Source of the DNA: Actinobacillus indolicus
Lineage (GTDB): Bacteria; Pseudomonadota; Gammaproteobacteria; Enterobacterales; Pasteurellaceae
Assembly: GCF_004519515.1 (NCBI RefSeq)
Contig: NZ_CP038145.1
Span: 1,592,001 to 1,656,000, forward strand
DNA length: 64,000 nucleotides
Reading direction: 5' to 3'
Below are positions 7,465 through 16,662 of the stretch, in pieces (position 1 is the stretch's first letter; each line of letters begins with the position of its first letter). The position numbers and the translations under genes are program-made. The notes under the pieces were generated by a model, which was not told where the DNA came from, made no database searches, and saw only the letters and a list, made by a program, of their open reading frames with translations.

Positions 7465-8337
7465 ATGCTTGAGTTACTGCTAGAACCTTTTTCCTACGAT
7501 TATATGTTTAAAGCGATTGTAGTAAGCGGTGCAATCGGGGCGGTCTGTGCTTTTTTGTCTGCCTATTTAATGCTCAAAGGCTGGTCGCTGATTGGTGATG
7601 CCTTATCGCACGCCGTCGTCCCTGGTGTTGCATTGGCTTATGCCTTGTCCTTGCCTTATGCTGTCGGGGCTTTCTTTTCGGGATTTCTTGCCACTATTGC
7701 TATCTTAGCGGTTAAATCCGTTACAAAATTGCGAGAAGATGCGGTAATTGGCTTTATTTTTACCACCTTTTTTGCCTTAGGTTTATTAATTATTTCCATC
7801 AATCCAACGTCCGTTAATGTGCAATCCATCATTCTCGGCAATATCTTAGGCATTGCCGATGAAGATATGTTACAAGTGGTGATTATTTTATCGGTGTCAC
7901 TCTTTTTTCTAGTGATTTACTGGAAAGATTTATTACTCGTCTTTTTTGATGAAATTCAAGCTAAAGCCGTAGGCATCTCGCCGATGCGACTTAAAGTGCT
8001 GTTTTTCAGCTTACTCAGTGCCTGTATCGTTGCCGCACTACAAAGTGTCGGTGCAATTTTAGTGATCGCAATGGTTGTCACCCCAGGGGCAACGGCTTAT
8101 TTATTAACGGATAAATTCGGCAAATTATTGATTATCGCAATTTCACTTGGCGGTTTTAGTGGATTTTTTGGTGCTTATTTAAGCTATTTTGTTGATGGTG
8201 CGACGGGCGGATTTATTGTCACACTACAAACTCTACTGTTTTTATTGGCGTTTTTCTTCGCCCCTAAATATGGTTTACTCTCACGCAAATTTGCAAAAAA
8301 TTCAGCTAAACCGACCGCTTGTCAAGGGAGCGAATAA
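7465..8337 (+). CDS. sitC: Manganese/iron ABC transporter, permease 1
   Basis: A 290-residue ABC-3 family permease with seven to eight hydrophobic helices. The motif KGWSLIGDALSHAVVPGVALAY is diagnostic of metal-type permeases. The C-terminal half has AIVVVTPGATAYLL-like and GATGGFIVTLQTLLF segments. It begins 3 bp after sitB and its stop overlaps the sitD start. It presumably forms a heterodimer channel with SitD. Confidence 0.92.
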   Translation: MLELLLEPFSYDYMFKAIVVSGAIGAVCAFLSAYLMLKGWSLIGDALSHAVVPGVALAYALSLPYAVGAFFSGFLATIAILAVKSVTKLREDAVIGFIFTTFFALGLLIISINPTSVNVQSIILGNILGIADEDMLQVVIILSVSLFFLVIYWKDLLLVFFDEIQAKAVGISPMRLKVLFFSLLSACIVAALQSVGAILVIAMVVTPGATAYLLTDKFGKLLIIAISLGGFSGFFGAYLSYFVDGATGGFIVTLQTLLFLLAFFFAPKYGLLSRKFAKNSAKPTACQGSE

Positions 8338-9167
8338 TGGACGCACTCTATCAATGGTTTGCTGAACCGCTCGCTTTCCCTTTTATACAACAAGCCTTAG
8401 TTATCGGTGTTGTGGTCGCCTTGATCTGTGCCGTATTGTCCTGCTATTTAGTGCTAAAAGGTTGGTCGCTAATGGGCGATGCGATCTCACACGCCGTATT
8501 ACCAGGGATTGTGATTGCTTATTTACTTGCTATTCCGTTAGCCATCGGGGCTTTTGTTTCGGGCATTTTCTGTGCCGTTGCCGTTGGCTATCTCAAAGAA
8601 AATAGCCGTATAAAAGAAGATACGGTAATGGGGATTGTCTTTTCGGGAATGTTTGCATTAGGTTTGGTGATGTTTGCCAAAGTCGAAACAGATCAACATC
8701 TAATGCACATCTTATTTGGCGATCTGCTTGGGATTACCGACAATGAATTTTACCAAACCCTAGCTATCTCTCTTGTGGTGTTATTAGTTATCTTAGTAAA
8801 ACGCCGAGATTTTCTACTTTACTGCTTTGATGCTAGCCACGCTCGCACCGTTGGCTTTAATATCAAAGTGTTACATTACAGCTTACTGGTTTTATTGGCA
8901 TTAGTGATCATTAGTGCAATGCAAGTGGTCGGCGTGATTTTAGTGGTCGCAATGTTGATTACCCCGGGGATCACAGGCTACATACTTGCCAAACGCTTTG
9001 ACCGAATGCTGCTGATCGCCATCTTTACTGCGGTAAACAGTGCTTTCTGGGGCGTGTTTTTAAGTTTCCATTTTGATGTCGCCACAGGACCTTGCATTGT
9101 GTTGTTGCAAGCGGTAGGGTTTTTGATAGCGTTGGTGATTACCAAGTTAAAAGGGCTGAAAGGCTAA
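8337..9167 (+). CDS. sitD: Manganese/iron ABC transporter, permease 2
   Basis: A 276-residue ABC-3 permease paralogous to SitC (KGWSLMGDAISHAVLPGIVIAY; VVAMLITPGITGYILAKR). I use the ATG at 8337, overlapping the sitC stop by one base and preceded by AAGGGAGCG, rather than the in-frame ATG 18 bp upstream. It is the last gene of the operon, followed by an uptake-sequence stem-loop shared with the convergent MATE gene. Confidence 0.92.
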   Translation: MDALYQWFAEPLAFPFIQQALVIGVVVALICAVLSCYLVLKGWSLMGDAISHAVLPGIVIAYLLAIPLAIGAFVSGIFCAVAVGYLKENSRIKEDTVMGIVFSGMFALGLVMFAKVETDQHLMHILFGDLLGITDNEFYQTLAISLVVLLVILVKRRDFLLYCFDASHARTVGFNIKVLHYSLLVLLALVIISAMQVVGVILVVAMLITPGITGYILAKRFDRMLLIAIFTAVNSAFWGVFLSFHFDVATGPCIVLLQAVGFLIALVITKLKGLKG

Positions 9168-9169
9168 TG

Positions 9170-9226
9170 TAAGCGGTAAGATTTAGTGAATATTTTGCAA
9201 AAAAATAGCCAAATCTTACCGCTTGT
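9170..9226. terminator. Uptake-sequence stem-loop between sitD and the MATE gene
   Basis: 14-bp perfect arms: AAGCGGTAAGATTT (9171-9184) pairs with AAATCTTACCGCTT (9211-9224), enclosing TATTTTGCAAAAAAAT. It sits exactly between convergent genes, so it can serve as a bidirectional terminator as well as an uptake signal. Confidence 0.75.
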
Positions 9227-9229
9227 CAA

Positions 9230-10621
9230 TTACTTCATTGCTTCCAATCTTTGAATTAACACCTCTTCGGGCACAGCCTGAATTTTCCGCATAAAGTAGA
9301 AAAATAGTCCTGCGGCTAAACTTAAGCAGACACAGAATGTCAGCCAAAATCCTGTTGCCGCCATCGGCTGAACGATCCAATCGGTGTGAGCCAAAATAGT
9401 GCCTAGTGGCATTCCGATTAACCAGTAGCAAATTAAGGTTGTTAGCAAAATAGGCTTGGTATTTTTATAACCACGCAAAATGCCATTGCATACCGCTTGG
9501 ATTGAGTCGGGAATTTGATAGATCGCTGCAAAAATCAATAAACTAGATGCAATAGCAATAGACGTTGGATCACTGGTAAAGGCATGAGGGATCAGATCTT
9601 TGAGCAGTAAAATCACCATTGCTAACCCCATTGCGACCATTGCCCCCGTAAAAATAGCGTGATAAGTCAGATATTTTGCTTCTGCAACTCGCTTTTCCCC
9701 TAAGGTTTGCCCAACTAAAATGGTTGTGGCAATGCTAAACGAAAGTGGGATCATAAAAAACAGCGAGCTGGTTTGTAAGGCAACCTGATGGCTTGCCACC
9801 ACTTGCGAGCCAAGCGGTGAGATAATCAAGGAAGATGCCGCAAACAGCATTACTTCAGTAAACAGAGCAAAGCCTATCGGTGTGCCGAGTTTAAACAGTT
9901 TGCTTAATGTCGCTTTACAGGGTTTCTCGATCCATTTTTCAAACAGACGAATATCCTTTTGAGCTGGGTTGGTATAACAATAATGTAAAATCAGCCCAAA
10001 CATTACCCAGTTTACGATTGCCGTTGCCACACCACAGCCAACCGCCCCTAATTCGGGCATACCAAATTTGCCGAAGATAAAAATATAGTTGAGTGGAATG
10101 TTTAAAATTAAGCCAAAAAAGGTGATATACATCGCTGGCTTAGGGTTGGACAGCCCATCGTTAAAACAGCGTAAGTTCACCGCAAGCAAAGCTGGAATAA
10201 TCCCGACACTTAAAGCGGTGAGATAATCTTGTGCTTTTCCTGAAAAGGCTTTTGGGGTATCCATTAGATCTAAAATCAAATGGGCATTGAGATAGATAAA
10301 GATCAACGGCACGCTTAGCATTAACACAATCCAAACGCCTTGACGGATTTGATGTGCAATCAGCGAACGTTGGCTCGAACCGTTCAGATAAGAAACCGTT
10401 GGGGTAATCGCATTTAATATCCCCAGCACAAATAAAAACAAGGGAAAGTAGATCGAATTACTGACCGCAATCGCTGAGACATCATCGTCACTGACTAACC
10501 CTGCCATAATAATATCTGCCAGCCCCATTCCTGACGCAGCCAACTGAGAGATAAAAATCGGGATCGAAAGTTTGAATAATTTTTGTGTATTTTCAGGATA
10601 TTTCTGCCATTGAAAGTTCAT
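9230..10621 (-). CDS. norM: MATE-family multidrug/Na+ efflux transporter
   Basis: A 463-residue, roughly 12-helix protein of the NorM/MdtK/HmrM branch: KLSIPIFISQLAASGMGLAD near the N-terminus, then NAITPTVSYLNGSSQR, and a second-half repeat beginning GTPIGFALFTEVMLF. Such pumps expel cationic drugs and dyes in exchange for Na+ or H+. It starts 12 bp after the rluA stop, so the two are probably co-transcribed. The subfamily name is by resemblance. Confidence 0.88.
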   Translation of the reverse strand: MNFQWQKYPENTQKLFKLSIPIFISQLAASGMGLADIIMAGLVSDDDVSAIAVSNSIYFPLFLFVLGILNAITPTVSYLNGSSQRSLIAHQIRQGVWIVLMLSVPLIFIYLNAHLILDLMDTPKAFSGKAQDYLTALSVGIIPALLAVNLRCFNDGLSNPKPAMYITFFGLILNIPLNYIFIFGKFGMPELGAVGCGVATAIVNWVMFGLILHYCYTNPAQKDIRLFEKWIEKPCKATLSKLFKLGTPIGFALFTEVMLFAASSLIISPLGSQVVASHQVALQTSSLFFMIPLSFSIATTILVGQTLGEKRVAEAKYLTYHAIFTGAMVAMGLAMVILLLKDLIPHAFTSDPTSIAIASSLLIFAAIYQIPDSIQAVCNGILRGYKNTKPILLTTLICYWLIGMPLGTILAHTDWIVQPMAATGFWLTFCVCLSLAAGLFFYFMRKIQAVPEEVLIQRLEAMK

Positions 10622-10633
10622 GCTATCTGCCTT

Positions 10634-11302
10634 TTAAAATTCAGGTTTCGCTTCAAATGTCATCACTTTTTGCGTAATCGGGTGCGTAATGGTTAATGCT
10701 TCTGCGTGTAAACAGAGCCTTGGAGATAGGCTTTTTGCTAACGGATTCGCATAAAATTTATCCCCCACAATTGGGTGACCTAAGGCTAAACAGTGTACGC
10801 GTAATTGGTGCGAACGCCCAGTATAAGGGGTTAATTTCACCCTTGTGGTGTTATTAGGATAATGTGCAAGCACTTCGTAAAAAGTGACCGCTTGTTTACC
10901 CCGTTCGTAGCAAATTTTTTGGCGTGGACGATTTTCCCAGTCGCAAATTAACGGAAAATTCATTGTCCCCGTATCGCCAACTTTTTCGCCTAATTTGCCC
11001 CAAACTAACGCTTGATAGTGCTTTTTCGGCTCACGTTCACGAAATTGACGTTTGAGTTCTTTTTCCGCCTGTTTGCTTAATGCAAACAACAAAATACCGC
11101 TTGTCGCCATATCTAAACGGTGAGCCGGCTCAGTAAAACCGTATTTCTGTTGCACACGCACCATCGCACTGTCTTGATATTCAGGGCGATTTCCAGGTAC
11201 TGAAAGTAAGCCACTTGGTTTATTAATCACTAAAATATGATTATCACGATAAACTTCGTCAAGCCAAGGCTCAACAGGGGGATTGTATTCGATTAATGCC
11301 AT
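10634..11302 (-). CDS. rluA: Dual-specificity rRNA/tRNA pseudouridine synthase RluA
   Basis: A 222-residue pseudouridine synthase with the catalytic HRLDMATSGILLFAL motif (Asp is the nucleophile). It closely follows the E. coli RluA pattern, including YNPPVEPWL at the N-terminus, KRQFREREPKKHY, and PYTGRSHQLRVHCLALGHPI. RluA modifies U746 of 23S rRNA and U32 of several tRNAs. The short length without an S4 domain supports RluA rather than RluC or RluD. It is upstream of the MATE gene on the same strand. Confidence 0.94.
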   Translation of the reverse strand: MALIEYNPPVEPWLDEVYRDNHILVINKPSGLLSVPGNRPEYQDSAMVRVQQKYGFTEPAHRLDMATSGILLFALSKQAEKELKRQFREREPKKHYQALVWGKLGEKVGDTGTMNFPLICDWENRPRQKICYERGKQAVTFYEVLAHYPNNTTRVKLTPYTGRSHQLRVHCLALGHPIVGDKFYANPLAKSLSPRLCLHAEALTITHPITQKVMTFEAKPEF

Positions 11303-11463
11303 TGTATTTTTGATATTCAGTAAAAACAGTCATGATCTTATCAAAGATAAAATGATTTCCCAAACGAATCACAGAAATCGCTTGTTTTTTATAAAAAATA
11401 GAGTATCTTTTGCACGTTCATTTTGAACATTACAATTTATTTACATTTCTTTTGGAGAACACC

Positions 11464-12339
11464 ATGAAACCGCTTTTTGCAAGTTTTGCAACTGCTTTCA
11501 CCGCTCTCAGCGTGCTGTTTAGCTCAGTTGCTATCGCATCACCTTCCGATAAAACCTTTAAAATCAGTGCTATTCCTGACTATAACGCTGCCGAAATGAC
11601 CCGTTCATTCGACAGTTTTGCTGAGTATTTAGGCAAAGAAACAGGGTTAAAGGTGCAATATGTGCCTGTCACCGATTATGCTGCCGTAGTCACCGCATTC
11701 CGTCGTGGTGAAATTGATTTAGTCTGGTTCGGTGGTTTAACGGGGGTACAAGCTCGTGCCAAAGTGCAAGGTGCTGAAGCTATCGCACAACGTCCGCAAG
11801 ATGAGAAATTTAAGTCCGTCTTTATCAAGCAAAAAGGCTTAGATAATGTGAAAGAGATTAAAGATGTTAAAGGTCACACCCTTGCTTTTGGTAGCGAAAG
11901 TTCGACATCAGGTCATTTAATGCCTCGCTTTTTCTTAACGGAAGCTGGAATTAACCCTGAAAAAGACTTAGACGCTCAACCGACTTACAGTGGTTCGCAC
12001 GATAAAACCTACGGCTTAGTAGAAGCAGGTTCAGTGCAAATCGGTGCAGTGAATAAGCAGTACTGGGATAAAATGGTGAAAGAAGGCAAAGTTAATCACG
12101 ATAAAGTCGAGCTTTTCTACACCACACCGGATTACTATGATTACAACTGGACTATTAATCTTGTTGATAAAAAATTTGGTGACGGTACCAAAGAGAAAGT
12201 CAAAGCTGCATTATTAAAAGCCGATGCGTCAAGCTCGCAGGTGATGAATTTACTCTCTGCCGAGAAGTTTACCCCAACGCAAAACAGCAACTATCAAGAT
12301 ATTGAGAAAGTGGCGAAAGAGCTGAAGTTGATTAAGTAA
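11464..12339 (+). CDS. PhnD-type ABC transporter substrate-binding protein
   Basis: A 291-residue periplasmic protein of the phosphate/phosphite/phosphonate-binding group. It has a signal peptide (MKPLFASFATAFTALSVLFS...) and the family motifs YVPVTDYAAVVTAFRRGEID and WFGGLTGVQARAKV. I start at the ATG at 11464, preceded by TTGGAGAA, and not at the upstream in-frame ATG. Homologues of this exact pattern are sometimes labelled putative selenate-binding, so the ligand (phosphonate, phosphite or another oxyanion) is open. The matching ATPase and permeases follow at 12839-15211, separated by an inverted SMR gene. Confidence 0.85.
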   Translation: MKPLFASFATAFTALSVLFSSVAIASPSDKTFKISAIPDYNAAEMTRSFDSFAEYLGKETGLKVQYVPVTDYAAVVTAFRRGEIDLVWFGGLTGVQARAKVQGAEAIAQRPQDEKFKSVFIKQKGLDNVKEIKDVKGHTLAFGSESSTSGHLMPRFFLTEAGINPEKDLDAQPTYSGSHDKTYGLVEAGSVQIGAVNKQYWDKMVKEGKVNHDKVELFYTTPDYYDYNWTINLVDKKFGDGTKEKVKAALLKADASSSQVMNLLSAEKFTPTQNSNYQDIEKVAKELKLIK

Positions 12340-12351
12340 GGCAGTTTGATT

Positions 12352-12379
12352 GTAGGGGTATGACTTATCATATCCCTAC
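12352..12379. repeat. GTAGGG...CCCTAC palindromic intergenic element
   Basis: GTAGGGGTATGA and TCATATCCCTAC make a 12-bp stem (one mismatch) over a 4-nt loop, 12 bp after the binding-protein stop and between convergent genes. It has the same ends as the elements at 6643 and 52216 but a different inner stem. Confidence 0.65.
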
Positions 12380-12400
12380 AATTTGGTGGTTACTTTATCA

Positions 12401-12733
12401 TTAATGAGCCGATGTCTTAGAAAGTAAATTGATAATAAGCACACCACCTAAAATCATTGTCATACCCAGTAAGCCGAAGAAATCAGGGCGTTGTCCAAAA
12501 AAGATAAAGGCAATTAATGCAGTTAATACAATACCTGCACCTGACCAAACGGCATAGACTAATCCAACAGGCAGAGTTCTAAACACAATAGACACTAAAT
12601 AAAAAGCAATTCCAAAAGCGACAATAGCACAAAACGTAGGAAGTGGCTTTGTAAAACCGTCGCTATATTTTAATGCTGTGGTTCCACAAACTTCAGCAAA
12701 AATAGAAATACATAATAAAATCCAAGCGTTCAT
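12401..12733 (-). CDS. Small multidrug resistance (SMR) transporter
   Basis: A 110-residue four-helix protein of the EmrE/QacE type. The essential Glu is present in helix 1 (IFAEVCGTTALKYSDGF), with LVYAVWSGAGIVLTALIAF in helix 3. It works as a dimer exchanging protons for lipophilic cations. It is oriented against, and placed inside, the PhnD-type transporter cluster, which it splits. No mobile-element ends are visible around it. Confidence 0.9.
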   Translation of the reverse strand: MNAWILLCISIFAEVCGTTALKYSDGFTKPLPTFCAIVAFGIAFYLVSIVFRTLPVGLVYAVWSGAGIVLTALIAFIFFGQRPDFFGLLGMTMILGGVLIINLLSKTSAH

Positions 12734-12838
12734 TCGAGATCCTTAAAATAAGGTGAAAGAATATATTATAGAAAGTAATAATAAATTTAGTAGTCTTGTT
12801 TTTTAACTTTTTCTGTGAGCACTATATGAGATGAGTAA

Positions 12839-13591
12839 ATGATGCAATCTCTCTTATCATTCCACCACACCACCAAACATTTCGGCAAGCAAGCCGTTTT
12901 AGACGACATCTGTTTAACCATTCGCTCAGGTGAAATCGTGGCGTTAGTCGGGCCGAGTGGATCGGGAAAATCGACATTAATGAATAGCATTATGCGTGCC
13001 GTGCCTTTAACAAGCGGTGAGATTTGGCTGGAAAATCGCAACATTCAAGATTATCAAGATAACAAGCAGTTTGCCCAACAAGTCGGTATGCTTCATCAAC
13101 AGTATGATTTAGTCAAACAACTGGAAGTTATCCACAATGTCTTAGCTGGCAGGCTGAACCAGTGGGGCTTTTGGCAATCTTTGTTCTCTTTAGTTAAACC
13201 GCAAGAAAGACACCTTGCCGAGCAAGCACTTGCTGCCGTTGGGCTATTGGATAAAATCGATCAGCCAACTGCCGAACTGTCGGGTGGTGAGCAGCAGCGT
13301 GTTGCGATAGCTCGTCTGTTAGTGCAAAACCCTAAATTGATTTTAGCTGATGAACCAGTGTCCGCACTCGATCCTGTTAATGCACAAAATGTCTTGGCAT
13401 TATTGACAGGGCTGGTGAGAGAGCAGGGGAAAACATTGATTGCCAGTATGCATTCGGTGGAATATGCCAAAGCCTATTTTGATCGTATGATCGGCATTAA
13501 ACAGGGAAAAATTGTGTTTGATTTGCAAACAGAGCAAGTCACTCAAGAGCAACTCAATGTCTTATACGGATTGGTAAGAAATGAAACATAA
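12839..13591 (+). CDS. PhnC-type ABC transporter ATP-binding protein
   Basis: A 250-residue ABC ATPase: Walker A VGPSGSGKSTLMNSI, signature LSGGEQQRVAIARLLVQ, Walker B LILADEPVSALDP, H-loop SMHSVEYA. The HQQYDLVKQLEVIHNVLAGRLNQWG segment is characteristic of PhnC. It overlaps the next permease by 11 bp. It works with the binding protein at 11464; phosphonate or a related oxyanion is the likely cargo. A second in-frame ATG immediately follows the first, and there is no strong ribosome site. Confidence 0.87.
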   Translation: MMQSLLSFHHTTKHFGKQAVLDDICLTIRSGEIVALVGPSGSGKSTLMNSIMRAVPLTSGEIWLENRNIQDYQDNKQFAQQVGMLHQQYDLVKQLEVIHNVLAGRLNQWGFWQSLFSLVKPQERHLAEQALAAVGLLDKIDQPTAELSGGEQQRVAIARLLVQNPKLILADEPVSALDPVNAQNVLALLTGLVREQGKTLIASMHSVEYAKAYFDRMIGIKQGKIVFDLQTEQVTQEQLNVLYGLVRNET

Positions 13592-14366
13592 CCGACCGCT
13601 TGGACTAAATGAACGGCGAAATTTGCTGACGGGCATGTTGTTGCTTGCATTTTTGTTGAGCCTATTTGCTGTCGATAACGACAAAGGGTTGATGCATTCT
13701 GGTGGTTGGGCAACGCTTACTCGACTATTTTCCAGCTTATTGTCCCCTGACTTTTCTACTGATTTACTGAAACTCGCCTTGCAATCCACTTGGCTCACTT
13801 TTGCTTATGCCTTGATTACACTCTCTTTGTCTATGTTTGGTGGATTTTGCTTAAGCATTTTTGCTTCTGGTGTGCTGTTTCGTTCACTCATTTTGCAGGG
13901 GGCAGCTCGAGCGATATTGGGCTTTCTACGTGCTATTCACGAATTGATTTGGGCATGGTTCTTTGTGGCTGCTGTCGGGTTAAATCCGATAGGTGCAGTG
14001 TTTGCCCTTGCTATTCCTTATTCTGGCTACTTAGGCAAAATCTATGCAGATACATTACAAGCGGTGCCATCTAAGCCGATTTTTGCATTAAAAGAAGCAG
14101 GGGCAACGCCGCTGCAATGTTTGATTTATGGCTATCTGCCCCAAGCCTTGCCGACGATGTTGAGCTATACCATGTATCGACTTGAATGTGCGATCCGCTC
14201 TTCATCGGTGCTATCTTTTGTCGGATTGGGAGGGATCGGCATGCAAATTCAGCTTTCCTTGCAAGATCTGAAATACGATCAGGTTTGGACATTTCTGATC
14301 TTCCTTGTCGGGTTAATTGTTTTGGTTGATCACTGGAGCTACGCTGTCAGGAGCCGAGTAAAATGA
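13581..14366 (+). CDS. PhnE-type ABC transporter permease 1
   Basis: A 261-residue binding-protein-dependent permease with about six helices. The EAA loop is LKEAGATPLQCLIYGYLPQA, and the stretch FLRAIHELIWAWFFVAAVG is typical of PhnE proteins. The start overlaps the ATPase gene and the stop overlaps the second permease, so the three are translationally coupled. Confidence 0.87.
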   Translation: MKHNRPLGLNERRNLLTGMLLLAFLLSLFAVDNDKGLMHSGGWATLTRLFSSLLSPDFSTDLLKLALQSTWLTFAYALITLSLSMFGGFCLSIFASGVLFRSLILQGAARAILGFLRAIHELIWAWFFVAAVGLNPIGAVFALAIPYSGYLGKIYADTLQAVPSKPIFALKEAGATPLQCLIYGYLPQALPTMLSYTMYRLECAIRSSSVLSFVGLGGIGMQIQLSLQDLKYDQVWTFLIFLVGLIVLVDHWSYAVRSRVK

Positions 14367-15211
14367 GAAAACATCTCGACCGCTATTTTATCCGCTATTC
14401 CTTTTGGGCGGTGCTAGGGCTTATCGGGCTATCGTGGGGCTATATTCTTAAAGACCAACCTACCGCACTGAGCGAACTGTTTCGAACGGAAAATTGGGAT
14501 TATCTTACGGAATTTTTAGCTGGCATGGCTGGTATAGGTGAAGAGCTGCCTTCCTATCTTGACCCTGAAATGTGGCAAAAAGCCCTATGGCTTTCGTGGG
14601 AAACCTTTGTGATGAGTATTCTGGCAACGGGTATTGCAGGCATGGCGATGTTCCTTTTGGTTCTGCCGTCCGCTCGCAACGTAGCACAGGGGCATTTTCG
14701 TCACAGAACACAGTGGTATCACCGTGCTGCCTATTATCTCAGCCGGGGGCTCTTTCTGTTTAGCCGCTCTGTACCGGAATTAATGTGGGCGATGATTTTA
14801 GTCTTTATCTTCAAACCGGGGATCATTCCAGGGGCATTAGCATTAGCCATTCACAACTTCGGCGTATTAGGCAAGCTGTGCGGCGAAGTGGTTGAAGATA
14901 TGGACGAAAAACCGATCCGTCATTTAATGCAAAACGGGGCTTCGCAAAACCAAATTCTGTTTTACGGGATTTATCCTGCGGTGATGCGTGCTTTTCTCAA
15001 TTACATTCTTTATCGTATGGAAAACATTATTCGGGCAACGCTGATTGTCGGTTTTGTCGGGGCAAGCGGTTTAGGTATGCAGTTTAAACTGGCGATGAGT
15101 TTTTTCCATTACTCTGAAATTACCCTTTATCTGCTGTGTTATTTGCTGTTAGTTTATGTGACCGATGCATTGTCGGCGTTGGCAAAGAAATTTATTTCTG
15201 AAAAAAATTGA
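14363..15211 (+). CDS. PhnE-type ABC transporter permease 2
   Basis: A 282-residue paralogue of the preceding permease (SRSVPELMWAMILVFIF; EAA-like loop LMQNGASQNQILFYGIYPAV; GFVGASGLGMQFKLAMSFF). Two different PhnE-type permeases in tandem suggest a heterodimeric channel. It is the last gene of the transporter operon. No phosphonate-cleaving gene is nearby, so the cluster is uptake only. Confidence 0.86.
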   Translation: MRKHLDRYFIRYSFWAVLGLIGLSWGYILKDQPTALSELFRTENWDYLTEFLAGMAGIGEELPSYLDPEMWQKALWLSWETFVMSILATGIAGMAMFLLVLPSARNVAQGHFRHRTQWYHRAAYYLSRGLFLFSRSVPELMWAMILVFIFKPGIIPGALALAIHNFGVLGKLCGEVVEDMDEKPIRHLMQNGASQNQILFYGIYPAVMRAFLNYILYRMENIIRATLIVGFVGASGLGMQFKLAMSFFHYSEITLYLLCYLLLVYVTDALSALAKKFISEKN

Positions 15212-15271
15212 ATTATTTGTGAAATCTAATGTCTATTAGGCGAACTCTTTTACTTACATAAGGAACACAAA

Positions 15272-15961
15272 ATGAATTTCAACGACATTTTAAATGGCGT
15301 ATTAAAATCAGTGGGCAATACTGCAAGCCAAAGCTCATCTGATTTAGGTAGCGTATTAGGCTCAGTATTAAACTCAGCAAAAAACACCATGGGTGAAGTA
15401 AAGGCGGGTAATACCGATACTATTTCTAAAGTCGGTGGTGGTGCTGCATTAGTCGGTATTCTTTCTATGGTTTTAGGCAGAAATGGCGGTGCGAACTTAA
15501 CTAAATTAGGTTCATTAGCAGCATTAGGTAGCCTTGCATATAAAGCCTACCAAGATTACCAAGCAAGCCAATCAAATCAATCAACAGACATTGCCCAAAC
15601 GGCATTTGAAGCGGATAACTCAGAAGAGAAAGGTGCGATTATTTTACGCACTATGATCGCTGCGGCTGTGTCTGACGGTGCGTTAGATGAGAATGAAGAA
15701 GCGTTAATCTTAAAAGAAGGTGGCGATAATTCAGATTTACAACAATGGTTAATACAAGAAATGAATAACCCAATTTCAGTAGAAGAAATTGCAAAAGTTG
15801 TTGGAAATGATACCGCTTTAGCAACACAAGTTTACCTTGCAGCACGTTTAGTGTGCCAAGATCTTTCTCGTAAAGAGATTGTTTTCTTAGCGGACTTAGC
15901 AGAAGCGTTACATTTAGATGAAGCGTTAGTTGAACAGTTAGAAAAACAAGCTGGCTTCTAA
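15272..15961 (+). CDS. DUF533 (YebE-like) protein
   Basis: A 229-residue protein. The N-terminal third is Gly/Ser/Asn-rich with a hydrophobic patch (GGGAALVGILSMVLG). The C-terminal part is helical and tellurite-resistance-like (ILRTMIAAAVSDGALDENEEALIL), the hallmark of DUF533/YebE. The family is inner-membrane associated and without an established function. A good ribosome site (AAGGA) and its own terminator indicate a single-gene unit. Confidence 0.85.
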   Translation: MNFNDILNGVLKSVGNTASQSSSDLGSVLGSVLNSAKNTMGEVKAGNTDTISKVGGGAALVGILSMVLGRNGGANLTKLGSLAALGSLAYKAYQDYQASQSNQSTDIAQTAFEADNSEEKGAIILRTMIAAAVSDGALDENEEALILKEGGDNSDLQQWLIQEMNNPISVEEIAKVVGNDTALATQVYLAARLVCQDLSRKEIVFLADLAEALHLDEALVEQLEKQAGF

Positions 15962-15971
15962 TTTATTTCGT

Positions 15972-16016
15972 CAAAACGCCCATTTTCGTTGAGAGAATGG
16001 GCGTTTTGCTATTTTA
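15972..16016 (+). terminator. Terminator after the DUF533 gene
   Basis: Long stem CAAAACGCCCATT / AATGGGCGTTTTG with the T-rich end of the arm, 10 bp after the stop codon. Confidence 0.85.
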
Positions 16017-16136
16017 GTACGTCTATCAAAATTTACATTTCCTATTCTATTGATTTCTTTCTAGTTATTTATCTCGAAAAAAGTGATTTCACTCACTTTG
16101 ATTTTTATCAATTCTCTTTACATTAAAATGCATAAA

Positions 16137-16152
16137 CTACTACATATTGTGT
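16137..16152. promoter_or_regulatory. NrdR box 1 upstream of nrdG
   Basis: CTACTACATATTGTGT matches 13 of 16 positions of the NrdR-box consensus ACACWATATATWGTGT. It is spaced 32 bp from box 2. Confidence 0.65.
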
Positions 16153-16168
16153 TTTTAATGGTTTAAAA

Positions 16169-16184
16169 CCACAAGATATAGTGG
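16169..16184. promoter_or_regulatory. NrdR box 2 upstream of nrdG
   Basis: CCACAAGATATAGTGG matches 13 of 16 consensus positions. It lies only 8 bp before the nrdG ATG and exactly 32 bp (about three helical turns) from box 1, the spacing typical of paired NrdR sites. It covers the place where a ribosome site would be expected. Confidence 0.65.
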
Positions 16185-16191
16185 TTATATA

Positions 16192-16662
16192 ATGAAACAG
16201 CTCCGTTTTATTTCAGAACAGATTGTGTGGCAAGAAGTCCCCAATGAAACCTCTTTAGCTTTTATGATTTCAGGTTGTCCTTTAGGTTGTAAAGGTTGCC
16301 ACAGTATAGAAAGTTGGAAACTTGGAAGCGGTCAGATTCTCTCAGAAATTTACTTACAACAGCGATTAGCTCAATATCAAGGGCTGATTAGTTGTGTGTT
16401 GTTTATGGGGGGAGAATGGTTGCCTGAACAGCTATTGCAACGGTTACAGCTTGTCCGTCAGTCTGGTTTAAAAACCTGCCTTTATACGGGATTAGAGCTT
16501 GAGCAACTGCCACAAGAGATTTTAGCAACGTTGGACTATGTCAAAACAGGTCGCTGGATTGCTGAACTTGGCGGGTTAAATTGTATTACCACAAACCAAC
16601 GATTTATTGATCTTCAAACAGGTGAAGTGCTGAACGCACATTTTAGACAGGATAAACAATGA
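16192..16662 (+). CDS. nrdG: Anaerobic ribonucleotide reductase activase
   Basis: A 156-residue radical-SAM protein with the CxxxCxxC cluster motif in SGCPLGCKGCHS near residue 28-37 and MGGEW following. It generates the glycyl radical on NrdD using S-adenosylmethionine. Here it precedes and overlaps nrdD by 4 bp, the reverse of the enterobacterial nrdD-nrdG order. Two NrdR boxes lie upstream. Confidence 0.9.
   Translation: MKQLRFISEQIVWQEVPNETSLAFMISGCPLGCKGCHSIESWKLGSGQILSEIYLQQRLAQYQGLISCVLFMGGEWLPEQLLQRLQLVRQSGLKTCLYTGLELEQLPQEILATLDYVKTGRWIAELGGLNCITTNQRFIDLQTGEVLNAHFRQDKQ

Noticed and set aside
12401..12733. SMR gene as cargo of a mobile element or integron
   Set aside because: No attC-like site, integrase, terminal repeats or target duplication is visible around it.
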